Shown one piece after another: positions 1 to 10,956 of a DNA stretch of 64,000 nucleotides. The notes beneath the pieces were generated by a model, which was not told the origin of the DNA, did not search any database, and saw only the letters and a list, made by a program, of their open reading frames with translations. How positions within the stretch are numbered: position 1 is the stretch's first letter; the number at the start of each line of letters is the position of its first letter. The stretch is taken from assembly GCA_922989275.2 (NCBI GenBank), contig OV277864.1, positions 75,706,158-75,770,157 of the forward strand. Reading direction: 5' to 3'. This DNA is from Gari tellinella. Taxonomy: Eukaryota > Mollusca > Bivalvia > Cardiida > Psammobiidae. A program made the position numbers and the translations under genes.

Positions 1-1509
1 CTGTTAACAAGGGCTTCACTTTGATATTTATCGATCTGTCGGTATATATAATATCAGCACCCTTGTACTTTATATCACACATAAAATAATCAAATCCAGA
101 CTTCAAATTATCTTGAAAGTAGCTCACCCTGTTGGCGTCAACATCTAACTGAGTAAATGACACCACATCTTGACCGTTCACGTAGATTTTTCCAAATCTA
201 GGCTGCTTTCGAACATAGTAAGTTACATTATATCTCAAACCGTTGGTTGAAACATTTAAATTTTCCTGTGTAAGCCGAACAGAGGAATCTGATTGGACCA
301 ATGTAACTGATGCATTCTGGGTAATATTCATATAGATTTTTGTGACTGTCACATTAAACATGTTATAATGCGGTCTGAAGACACCGTCAGAAACTTGGAA
401 ATAAAACGCACCAGACTCAACACTGCCATCTTGAACAAAAATCACTTTACCATCATTAACGTCTTGTTGTGTAAAAGTGTCAACTGATTTGTACTCCTTA
501 TCCAATAACGCCACGTGGCCATTTTTAGCTTTACGAATTATTGTATAAACCAGGTAGGCGGGATACGTGTCCTCATCTACTGTATTTAAAATTGATCGGT
601 TTATGTAGGCTTTAAATCCCTGGGTGATATTTAGAATAGGGTTGGTTGTAATTAACTTAAATGGCTCGTCATTAATTGGTTGAATTGTAACATTGAGAAT
701 CAGGTCAAAAGTTGTCTCCCTTTCTTCATCCTTGGGCAAGTTTTCATCCTGTATTCTCAGGTGGAGTGTCAAGTTGAAAGTGTCAAAGATTGTGTTAGAG
801 TCATCGTGCTGGTACATTAAAGCATGAGAGTTAATATTTCTCTGTCCAAAGCGTGTCCCTTTAAGTAATGGCTCATTTCTGTACAATAGCTGTCCATACT
901 TCGGTGCATCTTTCAGACTGAACCTCAAACTAACTCTTTTACCAAGTCTTTCCAAATTTTTCAAAAATTCTGACACATCTAAATTATTTTTTGCCACAAT
1001 CATTTCTCCACCTTCGTCGACATGAACCGGACTGGTGCGAATTAACTGGTTTTTGTTCTCCGAGTTCAAGTTTCCGTATGAGATGTAGATATTCATCAGC
1101 TGATTGGCGAGAGGTTCAGCGTACAGCGTATTCAGTCGGAACTCCATGCTGTCATTCTGTGTCCAGCCATTGAGCTTCTCTTCATGCATGTAAAACACCT
1201 GAGAGGCGTTCACCTCATCTTGAGTAAACCAGGAGACTTTCTGGGGCTTGCCATTGACAAATGTTACAATAGAGCCATGCTGGGGGTCTGTGGTAATGGT
1301 GAATGTGATTGGCTTAGCCTGGTCTGGGTCATTGGTGGATGCTGACAGGTGGTTCACAGTGATTGGCTGTATGGTGTTGGGGTAGGCATTAACCAAGCTG
1401 TTAGTGTCCAATGATAGGAGAAGCTGTTTGGCATCCACATGGAAGCTGCTGAGAGGACTGTTGTTGTGGCCGTCACTCACCTGGAAGCTGAAGTCACCAC
1501 TCACACCAC
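1..1509 (-). CDS. CSPG4: CSPG4-like proteoglycan, third visible exon (open at window edge)
   Basis: The reading frame is open on the minus strand from 1509 to the window edge, giving about 502 codons without a stop. The exon follows a polypyrimidine tract and CAG at 1512-1510. It starts with GT, which completes a glycine codon begun by the last base (2940) of the preceding exon (phase-1 intron). It encodes the end of CSPG repeat 10 (GVSGDFSFQVSDG) and then repeats 11-14. Each repeat shows the family hallmarks: xHGxI/L or YGQL turns, FTQxDV motifs and Y/FxHDxS-type motifs (FTQDEV, YQHDDS, FTQQDV, FTQLDV). N-glycosylation sequons are frequent. In known CSPG4 proteins one more repeat, a transmembrane helix and a short cytoplasmic tail ending in a PDZ ligand follow. 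None of these is in the window, so the gene runs off the left edge. Confidence 0.93.
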
Positions 1510-1545
1510 CTGAAAATGAGAGAGCAATGTTAGATACGTTGACCT

Positions 1546-1963
1546 ACATTAAAACCCCTCTATCATATGACCTCTATATAACTTTAATTATTTGGTGCAA
1601 AACCCTTTATTCTAGATATACACCCTTTAAGATCTTTAATTTATTTCTCCACAGAGGAAGAAAATATCCTCACATATGGGAGCTTAAAGCAGACTGAAAG
1701 TAAAGCAGAATGCACTTTAAGGCACATTTTACTTTACTTTCAAAACTTGCCTCAAGTGGTTACTATTTTTATGTCTTCAAAACTAGAAACAGGCTATGGG
1801 GTAAAGGGTTAAGGCATGTGGCAGCTTAAAGCAAAGTGAAGGTAAAGCAAAAAGCAACTTTAGGGGCTCTCTGTTTTACTTTCATTTTGTTTTATGCTGC
1901 TACCTGTCATATATTACAATCAATATGCCTTATTTTTAGTGGTCATAATAGAGGGGGTTTACC
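1546..1963. mobile_element. TA-F (pogo/Tigger-like) element interrupted by a TTAA-A copy
   Basis: The left end reads TTAAAACCCCTCTATCAT and the right end reads GTGGTCATAATAGAGGGG, matching the inverted termini of the TA-F copies at 18500 and 16217. Roughly 1600-1812 is a degenerate TTAA-A element (AAGCAGACTGAAAGTAAAGC arm, right end GGGGTAAAGGGTTAA). A hairpin of the AAAGCA type follows, belonging to the host element. The element sits in a CSPG4 intron. Confidence 0.6.
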
Positions 1964-2123
1964 TCTTGTGTAAGTAGTATCCTGCCACTAAACAAAGTTG
2001 GATACAGAAGAATTGCACATGTCTGTACGGCGGAAAGGGGTTAATACAGGTCAACAGCAATGCAGAAAACTCATAAAAGCATTCTGCATTATTTTTGTTC
2101 TGCATTAAACTGCCAATGGTCTT

Positions 2124-2235
2124 AACCCTTTCCTAAGCATCAGCACCACACAATATCTCATCAGGATCCAAACTGTTTGGTACTCTAATGCTGTTTTGAA
2201 AAGAAATTTTAAAAATTCTATTTTTTTCTGTAAAA
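2124..2235 (-). mobile_element. TTAA-B fragment
   Basis: Half of a TTAA-B element: one hairpin arm (TCTCATCAGGATCCAAACTG) plus the AAAAGAAATTTT internal segment seen in complete copies. The other hairpin arm is largely missing. Confidence 0.55.
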
Positions 2236-2247
2236 TGGCATAAAAAC

Positions 2248-2917
2248 ATATGTTTGTGAAACACTATGCCCCCTGATATGACCATGACCTTTAATTAACC
2301 TTGACTTTTGTCAGACATGAACAAATTTGAATTTTTTCAGTTGAGTACACATGCCAGATATATATGAAGTCTCTATCACATGTTGTTCCAAAGTTATAGC
2401 GTAGGTTAAATTCAGCCTAGTTGATCTCTAAAAGACCTTGACCTTTGTTGGACATGATCCAAATTGCACTGAGCTCAAGAGCTTCTTGTGTTGAGTACAC
2501 ATGCCACAAATAAAGTCTCTAGCACATGCAGTTCCAAAGTTATGGCCAATTTTAAATTCACCCTATTTAACCTCTAAATGACCTTGACCATTATTGGACA
2601 TGATCCAAATCGCACTGAGCTCAAGAGCTTCTTGAGTTGAGTACACATGCCACAAATAAAGTCTCTAGCACATGCAGTTCCAAAGTTATGGCCAATGTTA
2701 AATTCACCCTATTTAACATCTAAATGACCTTGACCTTTGTCGGACATGACCCAAGTTCTACTGAGCTCAAAAGCTTTTTGGGATGAGTACACATACCAAA
2801 TATAAAGGCTTTTTATCACATGTAGATCCAAAGTTATGGCCAAGGTTAAAGTTGTGGACAGGACAGACAAGAGTAAAAAAGAATATGCAACCGACTTAGT
2901 TGTATGGGGGGCATAAC
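2248..2917. repeat. Mollusc-type mosaic repeat with ~125-bp tandem units (TGACCTTGACC)
   Basis: It starts with TGTTTGTGAAACACTATGCC and ends with GTTGTATGGGGGGCATA. Inside, a unit of about 125 bp is repeated roughly four to five times. Each unit contains TGACCTTGACCTTTG, ACTGAGCTCAAGAGCTTCTT, GAGTACACATGCCA and TTCCAAAGTTATGGCC. The same boundaries and unit recur at 39570-40113. No open reading frame is carried. Confidence 0.75.
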
Positions 2918-2939
2918 AATACACAGAAAACAACTATAC

Positions 2940-5900
2940 CTGTGTGAACAAATACGATGATGCCGTCATCTATCCAGGACTGCATGAAGCTTACAATAGG
3001 TTTGAAGGTGTTGTTCACTATGGAGATATGTCCATTGGTTGGCATGGAAACTCTGTATTCCAGTTCTGTTGCTGGGGTATCAGGGTCACGGGCCTGCAAG
3101 TTGCTAGACATTATACGGGTCATGGAGCCCATCCACACTACCAGGCCAGTATTTGTATCTATTACAGGTGCTTCATCATTCAAAGCATCTATTGTAACCT
3201 CGAGCGTTTTCTCTTCACTCTCTTGAGACTGGTCCTCTGACACTGCCATTATGGTGAACTTGTCCCATGTCGTATCGCTATCATCATGGGCATAGTAAAC
3301 TGTCTTCATGGCTACATCATCTGAAGTAAACTTTGAAATAGCCACACCTTTGTTACCGGACAACTCAATCAACCCATGTACTGGCATCTTAGTCACAACA
3401 AAGTTCACTACCTGACTCTCGACAAGCTTGTCATCAATGATCAAGAACTTGCCAGTTAGCGCCTTCTTCCCACCTTCTCTTATTGTAAAGTTCTTAATCT
3501 GCAATGTCAATGTAGTAGGAAAGATGTTGATTAGAAACTCTAAACCCCTTAACGCTTCATAACCATTGGTTACTTCAAATATGAACTGATCGGTTGTTGC
3601 TGACATGTTGTCTAGTTGGTACGTAACAAGGCCTTGTTTAATATCCTGCTGGGTGAATGTCATATCACTGTCTACAGTCAACTCAGTACTTCCACGGAAA
3701 AGACGGCCATGTTTTGGTAGAACAAGAACAAGGTATTCAATACTGACCTCAGAGCTATCAGGGTGAGTTATCAATAGATGGGACTGTTCTATAACATTCC
3801 TGCCATTCCCAAACACCTCCAGGACATGATTGTTTACAACTCTAGGGGGTAGTTTGACCGATTCTATGGTAATTTGAATAGAGAAACTGTCCTGTACTTG
3901 AGATTTACCAGCCCTTACAGCAAAGTTAAAACTATCTTCAAGTTTAGACCCTCCATTGTGCTTATACAAGAGTCTTTGGGATTTAATATCATCAAAGTTA
4001 AAGTCAAGAACCTCTCTCTCCCTGACCTCAAAATGGCCTTCTTTAGGTTCCTCTGTCATGAGAAATCTGATGTGTCTGTCATCTGTGTCTACATTGGTCT
4101 CTACACTTAGGTTTTGCACAGTAACAAGAACTTTACTGTTTTTCTTTACTTGTATACCAGTGTTCTGAGTCACTTCGACATATGGTAGACCAGCCTGAAT
4201 CTCCAACAAGCAGGAAGTGTAGAACTGTCCGTCAGTCACTACAATGGCCGCTCTCCCCAGATCATCCCCATGGTGCTGGAACACTATCTCTCTGTTCTTC
4301 AAATGTTTCTGCTTAAACTGATAAACCTGTGAGCGGTTTTCTGCGTGTATGATGTCTCCATTAGGAATACCCCTTCTTGTATAGAGTAGCTCGTCAGTAT
4401 TATAGTCAATATCGGGATCGGTGAAGGCCAAATCGTCTATACTAATTACCCTCTCCTTGTTACGAACCACCTTGAAGACTTTATCTACCAGTCTGACTGG
4501 CTCGTTATCATTGGTCATGAGCATCTGTATTTCAAAGGTACCTGTGAACTCTGGGATCTCTCTCTGGCCAAGGTTTCTCTGTATTATAGGCACCGCTGTG
4601 AAGGTGAACGAGTCTCTGTCATGTTCCGAGTCATCATGCTTGTACACCAGTTTTCTATCACTTATATCAGCATTGGTGAATTCCTTGACATTGGACTGGA
4701 GCACAGCTGATGATCTTGGATCAATGATCTGGAGCTGACCATGCTGGGGCGGGGACGTGACTGAGTATTCAAACACGTCAAAGTTGTCAGTCTGAATAAA
4801 CAGACTGTGCTTGTCTATGGCTTTCAGATCTCCTTCAATAACATCCGTTAATCCATTGTTTATAAAACGAACACCACTTTTGCCAGGTACGTATTCAATT
4901 CGGAAACGTAAAAGTTTTCGCGCTGACTTAGCAAACATGATTTCAAGTTCGGCAAAATCATTGACTTTTTCATAAGCGTTTGTTCTGAGTTTGTAGTAAA
5001 TCTTTTCATTGTCTATATCCTCCTGACTAAATGTGGCATCCTTGCGTAACAGATTCCTCTGGCCAATATCACTAGCTCTAAACTGTCTTTGGTTCACTTT
5101 GTAAAAGTCCCCACGACTAGGAGGTCGTACAATTATAAACTTAATACTGCTTGGTGGTATAAGAGGGTTGTTTGTTCGAGCCTTGATGTTAGACGATGAC
5201 ACAACACCATACGGCTGATGAAGCAAGGTTAACTTCTCATTCTTTTCCAGCGTCATATAAATATCATCAAAATGAATACTAAAGTACTTATCCTTCGTGG
5301 TAAACTTTCTAGCAGTTACTGTGAATTTGAAATAGTCTGCCAGTGGGGTCATAGAAGGTTCTGTGTAGCGGTATCGAATATGTCCATTGTCTATATGGCG
5401 TTGAGCAAAAGAGCGAACCTCGTGCCACTCACCATCAACGTAATGCTTCTTCTCTAGAACTCCATAATGAGGCTGGAGAGTTATTTCATACTTCATCTCC
5501 ACTTCTTGTGATGGTAGGTTACTGATAGTTGTCAGATTGCGTTTAGTTATTGTTGCAAACGAGTTATACGGTAACAAGAGACCAGTATTCTTAATAATTT
5601 TCAGTTCAAGCTCAACAGTGTTAATATGTAGGGTCACTGGCGCACTAGATGCAAGACCATCAGTTAGTACCATAGTAACAAAGGAATCTCCTGTACCGAG
5701 ATGATGAAACCAGATCTGCTTATCATTCACTTCTGCCTGGGTAAACTGTAGAATAGACTGGCCTGTTTTCCCCTGTCTTTCAAAGTAGCCTACAGTTGGG
5801 GCCTTGACTACCTCATATTTAAGCTTATACAAGGGCGTGTCTGGATCATCGGCACTGAGAAATTCACTGGTAATTCTAATCTTGGTGTTCTCTATCAGTT

Positions 5901-7320
5901 TCAAATTTCCATTGTTACCTACAATAATTCTTGGAGGATCATTGGTAGGCTGTATCACAATTGGCAATACAAATGCATACCTCTGCTGTAACTTTTCTGG
6001 AATTTCTTTCTCTGACCTACGACTAGTATATATTTCAACCTCCATAGCAACTTCATCAGCGAACTGTTCAAGTCCTTCATGCTTGTAAGTGACTTTATTC
6101 CTGCTCAAGTCAAGGTAAGTAAACACATCACTTGTTCTCCTCCGTCCCAAGTCCACCTCAATCTCCCCATACATGGGTGATTTTACAACATGGATCATTA
6201 TAGCAGATTCTCGAATTCCCAACTCTTTAAAGTCATAGACAATTTCAATATTTTGTGTTGTTATAGCGACTCTTCCACCTTCATTTACATGGAGTGGATT
6301 GACAGCCAATACCTGCTCCTCATCACTAGTGGAGTCTGATCTTGGCTTCATGGGCTGTAGGCCTGGTGTAACACAAGTTCCATCTCCACATTCCTCCCCA
6401 TCTGAACAGCCAGCTTCTATTAGCCTACTAGAGTGTATATCATGGATATCATACACTCTACTGTTGATCAGCACGTCCTTCATACAGCCTACCAGTCCTA
6501 CTGTCAGACTATTAGCCCCAGTCACAGTCTCCAGCCCCTGCTGTATCACAAGACCTCGACTTCTCTGGTTGATTCCTCCGAAGTATAACAGTCCAGCATA
6601 CATAGCACCTGTTGTATCTTGAAATGATGCTGTATCTCTCTGGCCGTCCACTACTAACTCTATGGCTGTGGACGTCACACTAAGATCTATCTGGTACCAC
6701 GTAGACTGGGCTATTGTAACATTGGACTCCACGGACAAAGTCTCCTCCCCTTTACACACAGTCAACCTCAAGCTGCTGTCTATTAGTTCCAGGGCTATGA
6801 AATGTTTTCTCATTGAGTGGTGAGTATAACTAAACACTAGAAGGGCTGTTTCTGTTTGAGTCAATAGTAACATTGAGACTGTTCTCTGTTGACCTGGATG
6901 GATGTGCGAGAAGCTGAAGAAGGAAGTAGGCGACTGTAACGATACTGTTGTCACCCTGGGCGAGTTAAACACTTCATCAACAGACCAAGACACTTCAACA
7001 ACATTTCCTGGGTCAGTTAGTTTTTGAGCCTTATCGAGTATATCCAAATCATTAAACATTAAGAGATTGAAGGCGCCTCTGAAGTTCTTGAGATGTTGAT
7101 TCTTCTGCAGTACGAGTTGGTCATCGACGCCACCCAGATATATACCCTTGTCAATACTGAGCTCTCTAAACTCGCCTACGATCTCTTTCTCCACTGTGAT
7201 GCCATCCACTGTGATAGATAAAGTGTCTCCCTTGGATGTGACCTTGACTTCATGCCACTGAAGGTCATCATATCTCTTCTCGCCAAGGTCAAGGCTGTTT
7301 TCTGCTACACCATAGTTTAC
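2940..7320 (-). CDS. CSPG4: CSPG4-like proteoglycan, large central exon (laminin G and CSPG repeats)
   Basis: A single 4,381-bp exon with 1,460 codons and no stop. The acceptor is CTCTCTTCAG ending at 7321 (phase 0, starts VNYGVAENSLDL) and the donor is ACAG|GTATAG at 2940/2939 (phase 1). It completes laminin G domain 1 (to about 7000) and contains laminin G domain 2, including LQWHEVKV-type, YLGGV and VGCMKDVLINS motifs. A linker with CSDGEECGDGTC follows. From about 6310 down to 2940 there are roughly ten CSPG repeats, each with a YG/HG turn, an FTQxDI-type motif and a KHDDSE/YAHDDS-type motif. Known CSPG4/NG2 and Drosophila Kon-tiki proteins have the same order and act as cell-surface proteoglycans in adhesion and signalling. 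Here those roles are inferred from homology. Orthology is very likely; the symbol is given by family. Confidence 0.95.
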
Positions 7321-7350
7321 CTGAAGAGAGAATGGGAGGATATTAACTTA

Positions 7351-7583
7351 TTAACTCTTTCAACACTAAGTAACTAATGTGGGATTTTAGCTTCTCTTGT
7401 GGATCTTTTTTTAAATTTTAGTTACCAAAACAGGTAGTTACTAGTAATAAATACTGGTTTAAATTAGCAAACAGTGTAGACCCAGATCAGAGGGCTCCTA
7501 TAGGAGCCCTCTGATCTGGGTCTACACTATTTGCAAATGTAATGAATATATTTTAAACAGGCCCATGGTATTGAAAGAGTTAA
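7351..7583. mobile_element. TTAA-E element (complete)
   Basis: Bounded by TTAACTCTTTCAA and its inverted copy TTGAAAGAGTTAA, so it has 9-bp inverted ends plus a TTAA on each side. The centre is a near-perfect hairpin of the CAAACAG type (about 7469-7534, GATCAGAGGGCTCC / GGAGCCCTCTGATC). The TTAA duplication points to a piggyBac-like origin. Confidence 0.75.
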
Positions 7584-7616
7584 GCCATTAATGACATGAC
7601 TGCTTCAACAGCATGT

Positions 7617-8077
7617 TTAACCCTTTGCTCCATAGATACACATTTTTACACATTTAGTTTTTTCCTCCACTGAAGAAAATATATACACGTAGTTCCATTT
7701 TATACATTCACAAATATGTATCATAAGAAAGGTTTTCTATATTCTAGCAGATGGTAGCTTAAAGCAGGTTGAGAATAAAGCAGAATGTGCCTAAGGGCAA
7801 ATTCTTCTTTACTTTCAACCTGTTATAAATACTGTCGAAACTCGATAATTCAAACCCGGTTTAATTCGAACATACTGTACCCATATTTCGAAGTTAAAAC
7901 GTAGCTTAGCCACGTTTAACTTTGAAATACCGGTATGTTCGACTTATGTAAGCTCGATATATCGAATTTAAACATATGAATATTGGTAAGGTTGATTAAG
8001 CGAGTTCGAAGTATAGAGTTTCGAATGTATTTACCTGTCTTCAAAATGAAGAAACAGGCCATGGAGTAATGGGTTAA
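7617..8077. mobile_element. TTAA-A element interrupted by a pogo-like MITE
   Basis: The left end is TTAACCCTTTGCTCCATAG and the right end is CATGGAGTAATGGGTTAA. The AAAGCAG hairpin is at about 7759-7825. The middle is occupied by a separate TA-flanked element (7830-8029). Confidence 0.75.
7830..8029. mobile_element. pogo/Tigger-like MITE nested in TTAA-A
   Basis: The left end is TACTGTCGAAACTCGATA. The right end, read inverted, is TACATTCGAAACTCTATA. These ends (CAGTnnAAnCTCGATA) resemble those of pogo/Tigger elements, which duplicate TA. The interior is partly palindromic around ACGTTTAACTT. There is no transposase. Confidence 0.65.
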
Positions 8078-8253
8078 CCATAAATACAAACAGTTTATTA
8101 ACTGACATAACGCAATGATTTTAACCAATGTCACAGAAAACGGGTTCAAATATTAAGATGACCAAATCTGTGTTGCAGCATGCTGTAGTCATTTAGGTGC
8201 CTAAGTATGTGAAGCTGTGTGACCATAGCTGCAGTACCTAGTTCATAACTAAC

Positions 8254-8506
8254 TTAACCCATTACCCCATAAATACGCATTTTAACACCTTTAATTACTT
8301 CCTTCACTGTAGAAAATAGTTCAATTTTAAACAGCCATGAATATATTTCATAAGAAATATTTGCTATATCCTAGAAGATGATAGCTTAAAACAGGCTGAA
8401 AGTAAAGCAGAATGTGCCTTAAGGCACATTCTGCTTTACTTTCAACCTGCTTTAAGTGGTCTTCTTTATTCAAAAGTAGGAAATACGCTATGGGGTAATG
8501 GGTTAA
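8254..8506 (-). mobile_element. TTAA-A element, near-perfect exemplar
   Basis: A 253-bp copy with matching ends TTAACCCATTACCCCATA and TATGGGGTAATGGGTTAA. Inside are GCCTTT-AATT-type and CTGAAGAAAATAGTT segments and a long central hairpin (about 8390-8455) with stem AAAGCAGAATGTGCC / GGCACATTCTGCTTT. CCC/GGG termini next to a duplicated TTAA are the signature of piggyBac-type elements. No coding capacity, so it is a MITE. Confidence 0.85.
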
Positions 8507-8636
8507 ATGTAGTAGGAGGTATGAACATACCTACATACAAAATGTCAAAGGGTAATAACACTATTATGACCCACACCACTTTGTGACTGAGCATAAGAAA
8601 ATGCATGAATCTCAAATATATACACATTACCAGTTG

Positions 8637-8775
8637 ACAGAGATACAGAGTGATTTATTTAGCTCGAGACGTTTTTGGCGGAAATAGCCGATCTAACGAG
8701 CGCCTTGGCGCGAGTCTGATCGGTTGTTTCCGCCAAAAACGTCGAGAGCTAAATGCAACACTCTGTTGCGCACTG
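8637..8775. mobile_element. Foldback MITE
   Basis: Two inverted arms (about 8640-8690 and 8725-8772) share CAGAGTG / CACTCTG outer parts, TTTAGCTCGAGACG / CGTCGAGAGCTAAA, and TTTTTGGCGGAAA / TTTCCGCCAAAAA, around the loop CGAGCGCCTTGGCGCGAG. There is no coding capacity and it is unlike the TTAA families. Confidence 0.7.
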
Positions 8776-9263
8776 CCAACTGGTAATGTGTTTATTATAT
8801 GCCTTGAATACAAATCAGAAACAACTAAACAGTTGTTTAAATAATTTCATATCCAAAATTTATTAGTTATTTGAAGCAGAGCAAGAATTTTGTATGCCAC
8901 AAAGAATAACGCGGCACTCGTACATGTACGTAAATGACGTCACGTTAAATCGAAAGCGACGTCAGAGTAAAATACAAAGTGGCTGATACAAGGTGGCTGA
9001 TACAGACTCTTGTATTTTACTGAGCAGATACACGCGGAAACGCTCGATATCATTCGAAGGCATATAATAAGAGTTAATACTGCATTATAATCATCATGCA
9101 TCAAGTACATGTATAACACTTCTTTTATATTTTCACACTTCTTCAATGAGTGGCTATGGCTCTGAAATTTTCAAATGGTATTAATATTTAGTTACAACAG
9201 TAATTTCAGTTTAAATCACAAAATGTATGGCAACAAGACCTTCACTATAAACATGGTCAACAC

Positions 9264-9740
9264 ATTTAACGCCATTAAGAGGCATCTTTACGCCTTTAGT
9301 TTACTTCTTAGCTAAAGAAGTCATGAATATGCACCGTAAGAAATAGTTTCTGTATTCTAGTAGATGGTAGCTTAAAGCAGGCTTGAAGTAAAGCAGAATG
9401 CGCCTTAATGCACATTCTGCCTTACTTACAACCTGCTTTAACCCTTTCCTCCCTGAAACTTTAAATGGATAATTCCAGTTTCCATTTTAGTCTAGTCCAT
9501 TTCTGACTTTTAAGGGTTGTTTTTGTCAATGTTTGGCATTAAGACAAACAGTTAAGACCCTGATCAGAGGGCTCCTGTCGGAGCCATCTGATCTGGGTCT
9601 TCACTGTTTGCACAGGACAAGTGTACTATTCATATGTACACTGTTTGAAAAGGACGCCTATATGCGGGACTAGGGCTCAAAGGGTTAAGTGATCACCAGT
9701 CAATAAAACTATAGAAACAGGCTATCATCACCAGGGATAT
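9264..9740. mobile_element. TTAA-A element split by a TTAA-C insertion
   Basis: The left part runs from AGAGGCATCTTTACGCC to the end of the hairpin CAACCTGCTTTAA. The right part resumes with GTGATCACC and GAAACAGGCTAT after 9688. The uninterrupted family sequence is CTGCTTTAAGTGGTCACC, so the insertion sits exactly at a TTAA of the host. Confidence 0.8.
9438..9688 (+). mobile_element. TTAA-C element nested in TTAA-A
   Basis: The left end is TTAACCCTTTCCTCCCTGAA and the right end is GCTCAAAGGGTTAA. The centre is a CAAACAGT hairpin (GACCCTGATCAGAGGGCTCC arm). The host TTAA is duplicated on both sides, direct evidence for TTAA target-site duplication. Confidence 0.85.
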
Positions 9741-9798
9741 ATAATGCATTAACGGATGCTTTTATGGGGGAAAGGAATATATCACAGTAGACACAAAC

Positions 9799-9968
9799 CT
9801 TTAGTTGTACTGTTCCTGCGTGCAGTTGTAAAAGGAAGTAGTCAGCTCGTCCTGCCAGCAAGAAAAGCATGCCATAAGGTCGGGAGGCTTTAAATCGCAG
9901 CTCAAGATTTGTTTCACGGAATGCATCATGCAGTGGAATGTGGATGTGACTCTCTCCGTAGAAGGAAA
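9799..9968 (-). CDS. CSPG4: CSPG4-like proteoglycan, 5'-most visible exon (start of laminin G 1)
   Basis: A 170-bp exon with acceptor TTTGTCTGTTTCAG ending at 9969 and donor AAG|GTTTGT. It begins with TT, completing a codon from an unseen upstream exon (phase 1). It then encodes SFYGESHIHIPLHD, LELRF, GMLFLLAG and YFLLQLHAG, the opening of laminin G domain 1 as in CSPG4 proteins. There the mature protein begins with SFFGE-like residues right after the signal peptide. The exon joins in phase 0 to 7320, giving QLK|VNYGV. An in-frame ATG at 9981 lies in the intron side of the acceptor and is not a credible start. The signal peptide exon should lie further upstream. Confidence 0.92.
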
Positions 9969-10375
9969 CTGAAACAGACAAAGAAACATTTCAATATTAG
10001 TAATGTGTATATGTAATATCTTAACGCCTAGCAACATTTTATGTTATCTTTAATCTTTTTGAACCCTGTGAAATAGATATGCATTCTTTGTTAACGGTGT
10101 ACCTATTGAGAGTACATATGTCATAACTACGTAATCGATGTAGACCTAGATCAGCGGGCTCCTTTTGTTATATGTTGTAAAACACTCCCTAAATAGTCAA
10201 TAATGGGACTTTTAGAGCACTAACTGTGATGTGACTAGCCTGTGCAAACTTTACAGCACCAACTGAGATTATGTGACTAGCAAACTGTTGGGATTCAGAT
10301 CTGCAACTCAATACTTGATCTGATTCCAAACTGTCAAAGTGTACTTCTGTACCTATACAGAAGAAATACTACTCC

Positions 10376-10578
10376 AGGGCTGCCATTTCTCTGGATTTTT
10401 CCGAAATCTTTGGATTTTTATCCTAGCAGGTGGTAGCTTAAAGCAGGCTGAAAGTAAAGCAGAATGCGCCTTAAGGCGCATTCTGCTTTACTTTCAACCT
10501 GCTTTAAGTAATCACGCTTGAAAAATATAAAATTTGGAAATCTTTAAGGATTTTCATGATCAACTTGCGGCAGCCCTG
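10376..10578. mobile_element. hAT-like MITE carrying an AAAGCAG hairpin
   Basis: The ends CAGGGCTGCC (10376) and GGCAGCCCTG (10578) are inverted copies. Internal flanks CTGGATTTTTCCGAAATC and GGAAATCTTTAAGGATTTTC are also roughly inverted. The centre (about 10438-10507) is the AAAGCAGGCTGAAAGTAAAG hairpin otherwise typical of TTAA-A. No clear target duplication was seen. Confidence 0.65.
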
Positions 10579-10956
10579 CTAAACCAATTTTTTAATGTCT
10601 GCAGAAGGCAAGTTTGAAGCAAGAGGTCATTTCTACAGACTGTTGAAAAGGGTTAAAGGCAAGATTTAATTAAGTTAATCAAAAGTTTACATGACAGCTA
10701 ATTCCTGTTCGCCAGCAATGGCGGACTGAGCTGTCAGGAAATGCTTTATCCCGACCCTTTTGATCTTTATATGATTGGGAACTGAGAAGAAATCAAGAAA
10801 TCAATGAAGCAGCTTTCAATTTGATGATAACCACCACTCATAGAACTCCCCATGGAATTCCTGATATAAAATTATGCAGTCTTCTACAGTTATACTTGTG
10901 TTGCGCAACCACTGTAAATACTATATAAACCTCCTGAATACCCACCAATTTAAATG

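Larger units (their letters stand above)
1510..2939 (-). other. CSPG4-like intron (phase 1), filled with repeats
   Basis: The donor GTATAG begins at 2939 and the acceptor CAG ends at 1510. The intron contains a TA-F element with a nested TTAA-A piece, a TTAA-B fragment and a tandem-repeat element of the TGACCTTGACC type, each listed separately. No coding sequence was seen inside. Confidence 0.9.
7321..9798 (-). other. CSPG4-like intron (phase 0), filled with transposons
   Basis: The donor AAG|GTTTGT is at 9799/9798 and the acceptor TTCAG ends at 7321. The intron contains TTAA-E, three TTAA-A copies, a pogo-like insertion, a foldback element and a TTAA-C copy. About 8780-9230 shows no recognised element or gene. 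Confidence 0.9.

Noticed and set aside
2944..6622. Several plus-strand open frames of 60-107 codons opposite the large exon
   Set aside because: They are antisense shadows of a long coding exon, with no features of their own.
8254..8506. Long hairpins considered as microRNA precursors
   Set aside because: Stems are near perfect, multi-copy and always inside transposons. A bona fide microRNA would be low copy with bulges. Small-RNA production remains possible but is not shown.
9801..10037. Alternative minus-strand frame over the first visible exon
   Set aside because: It is out of frame with the laminin G reading frame, which is supported by domain match and by splice phase to 7320.
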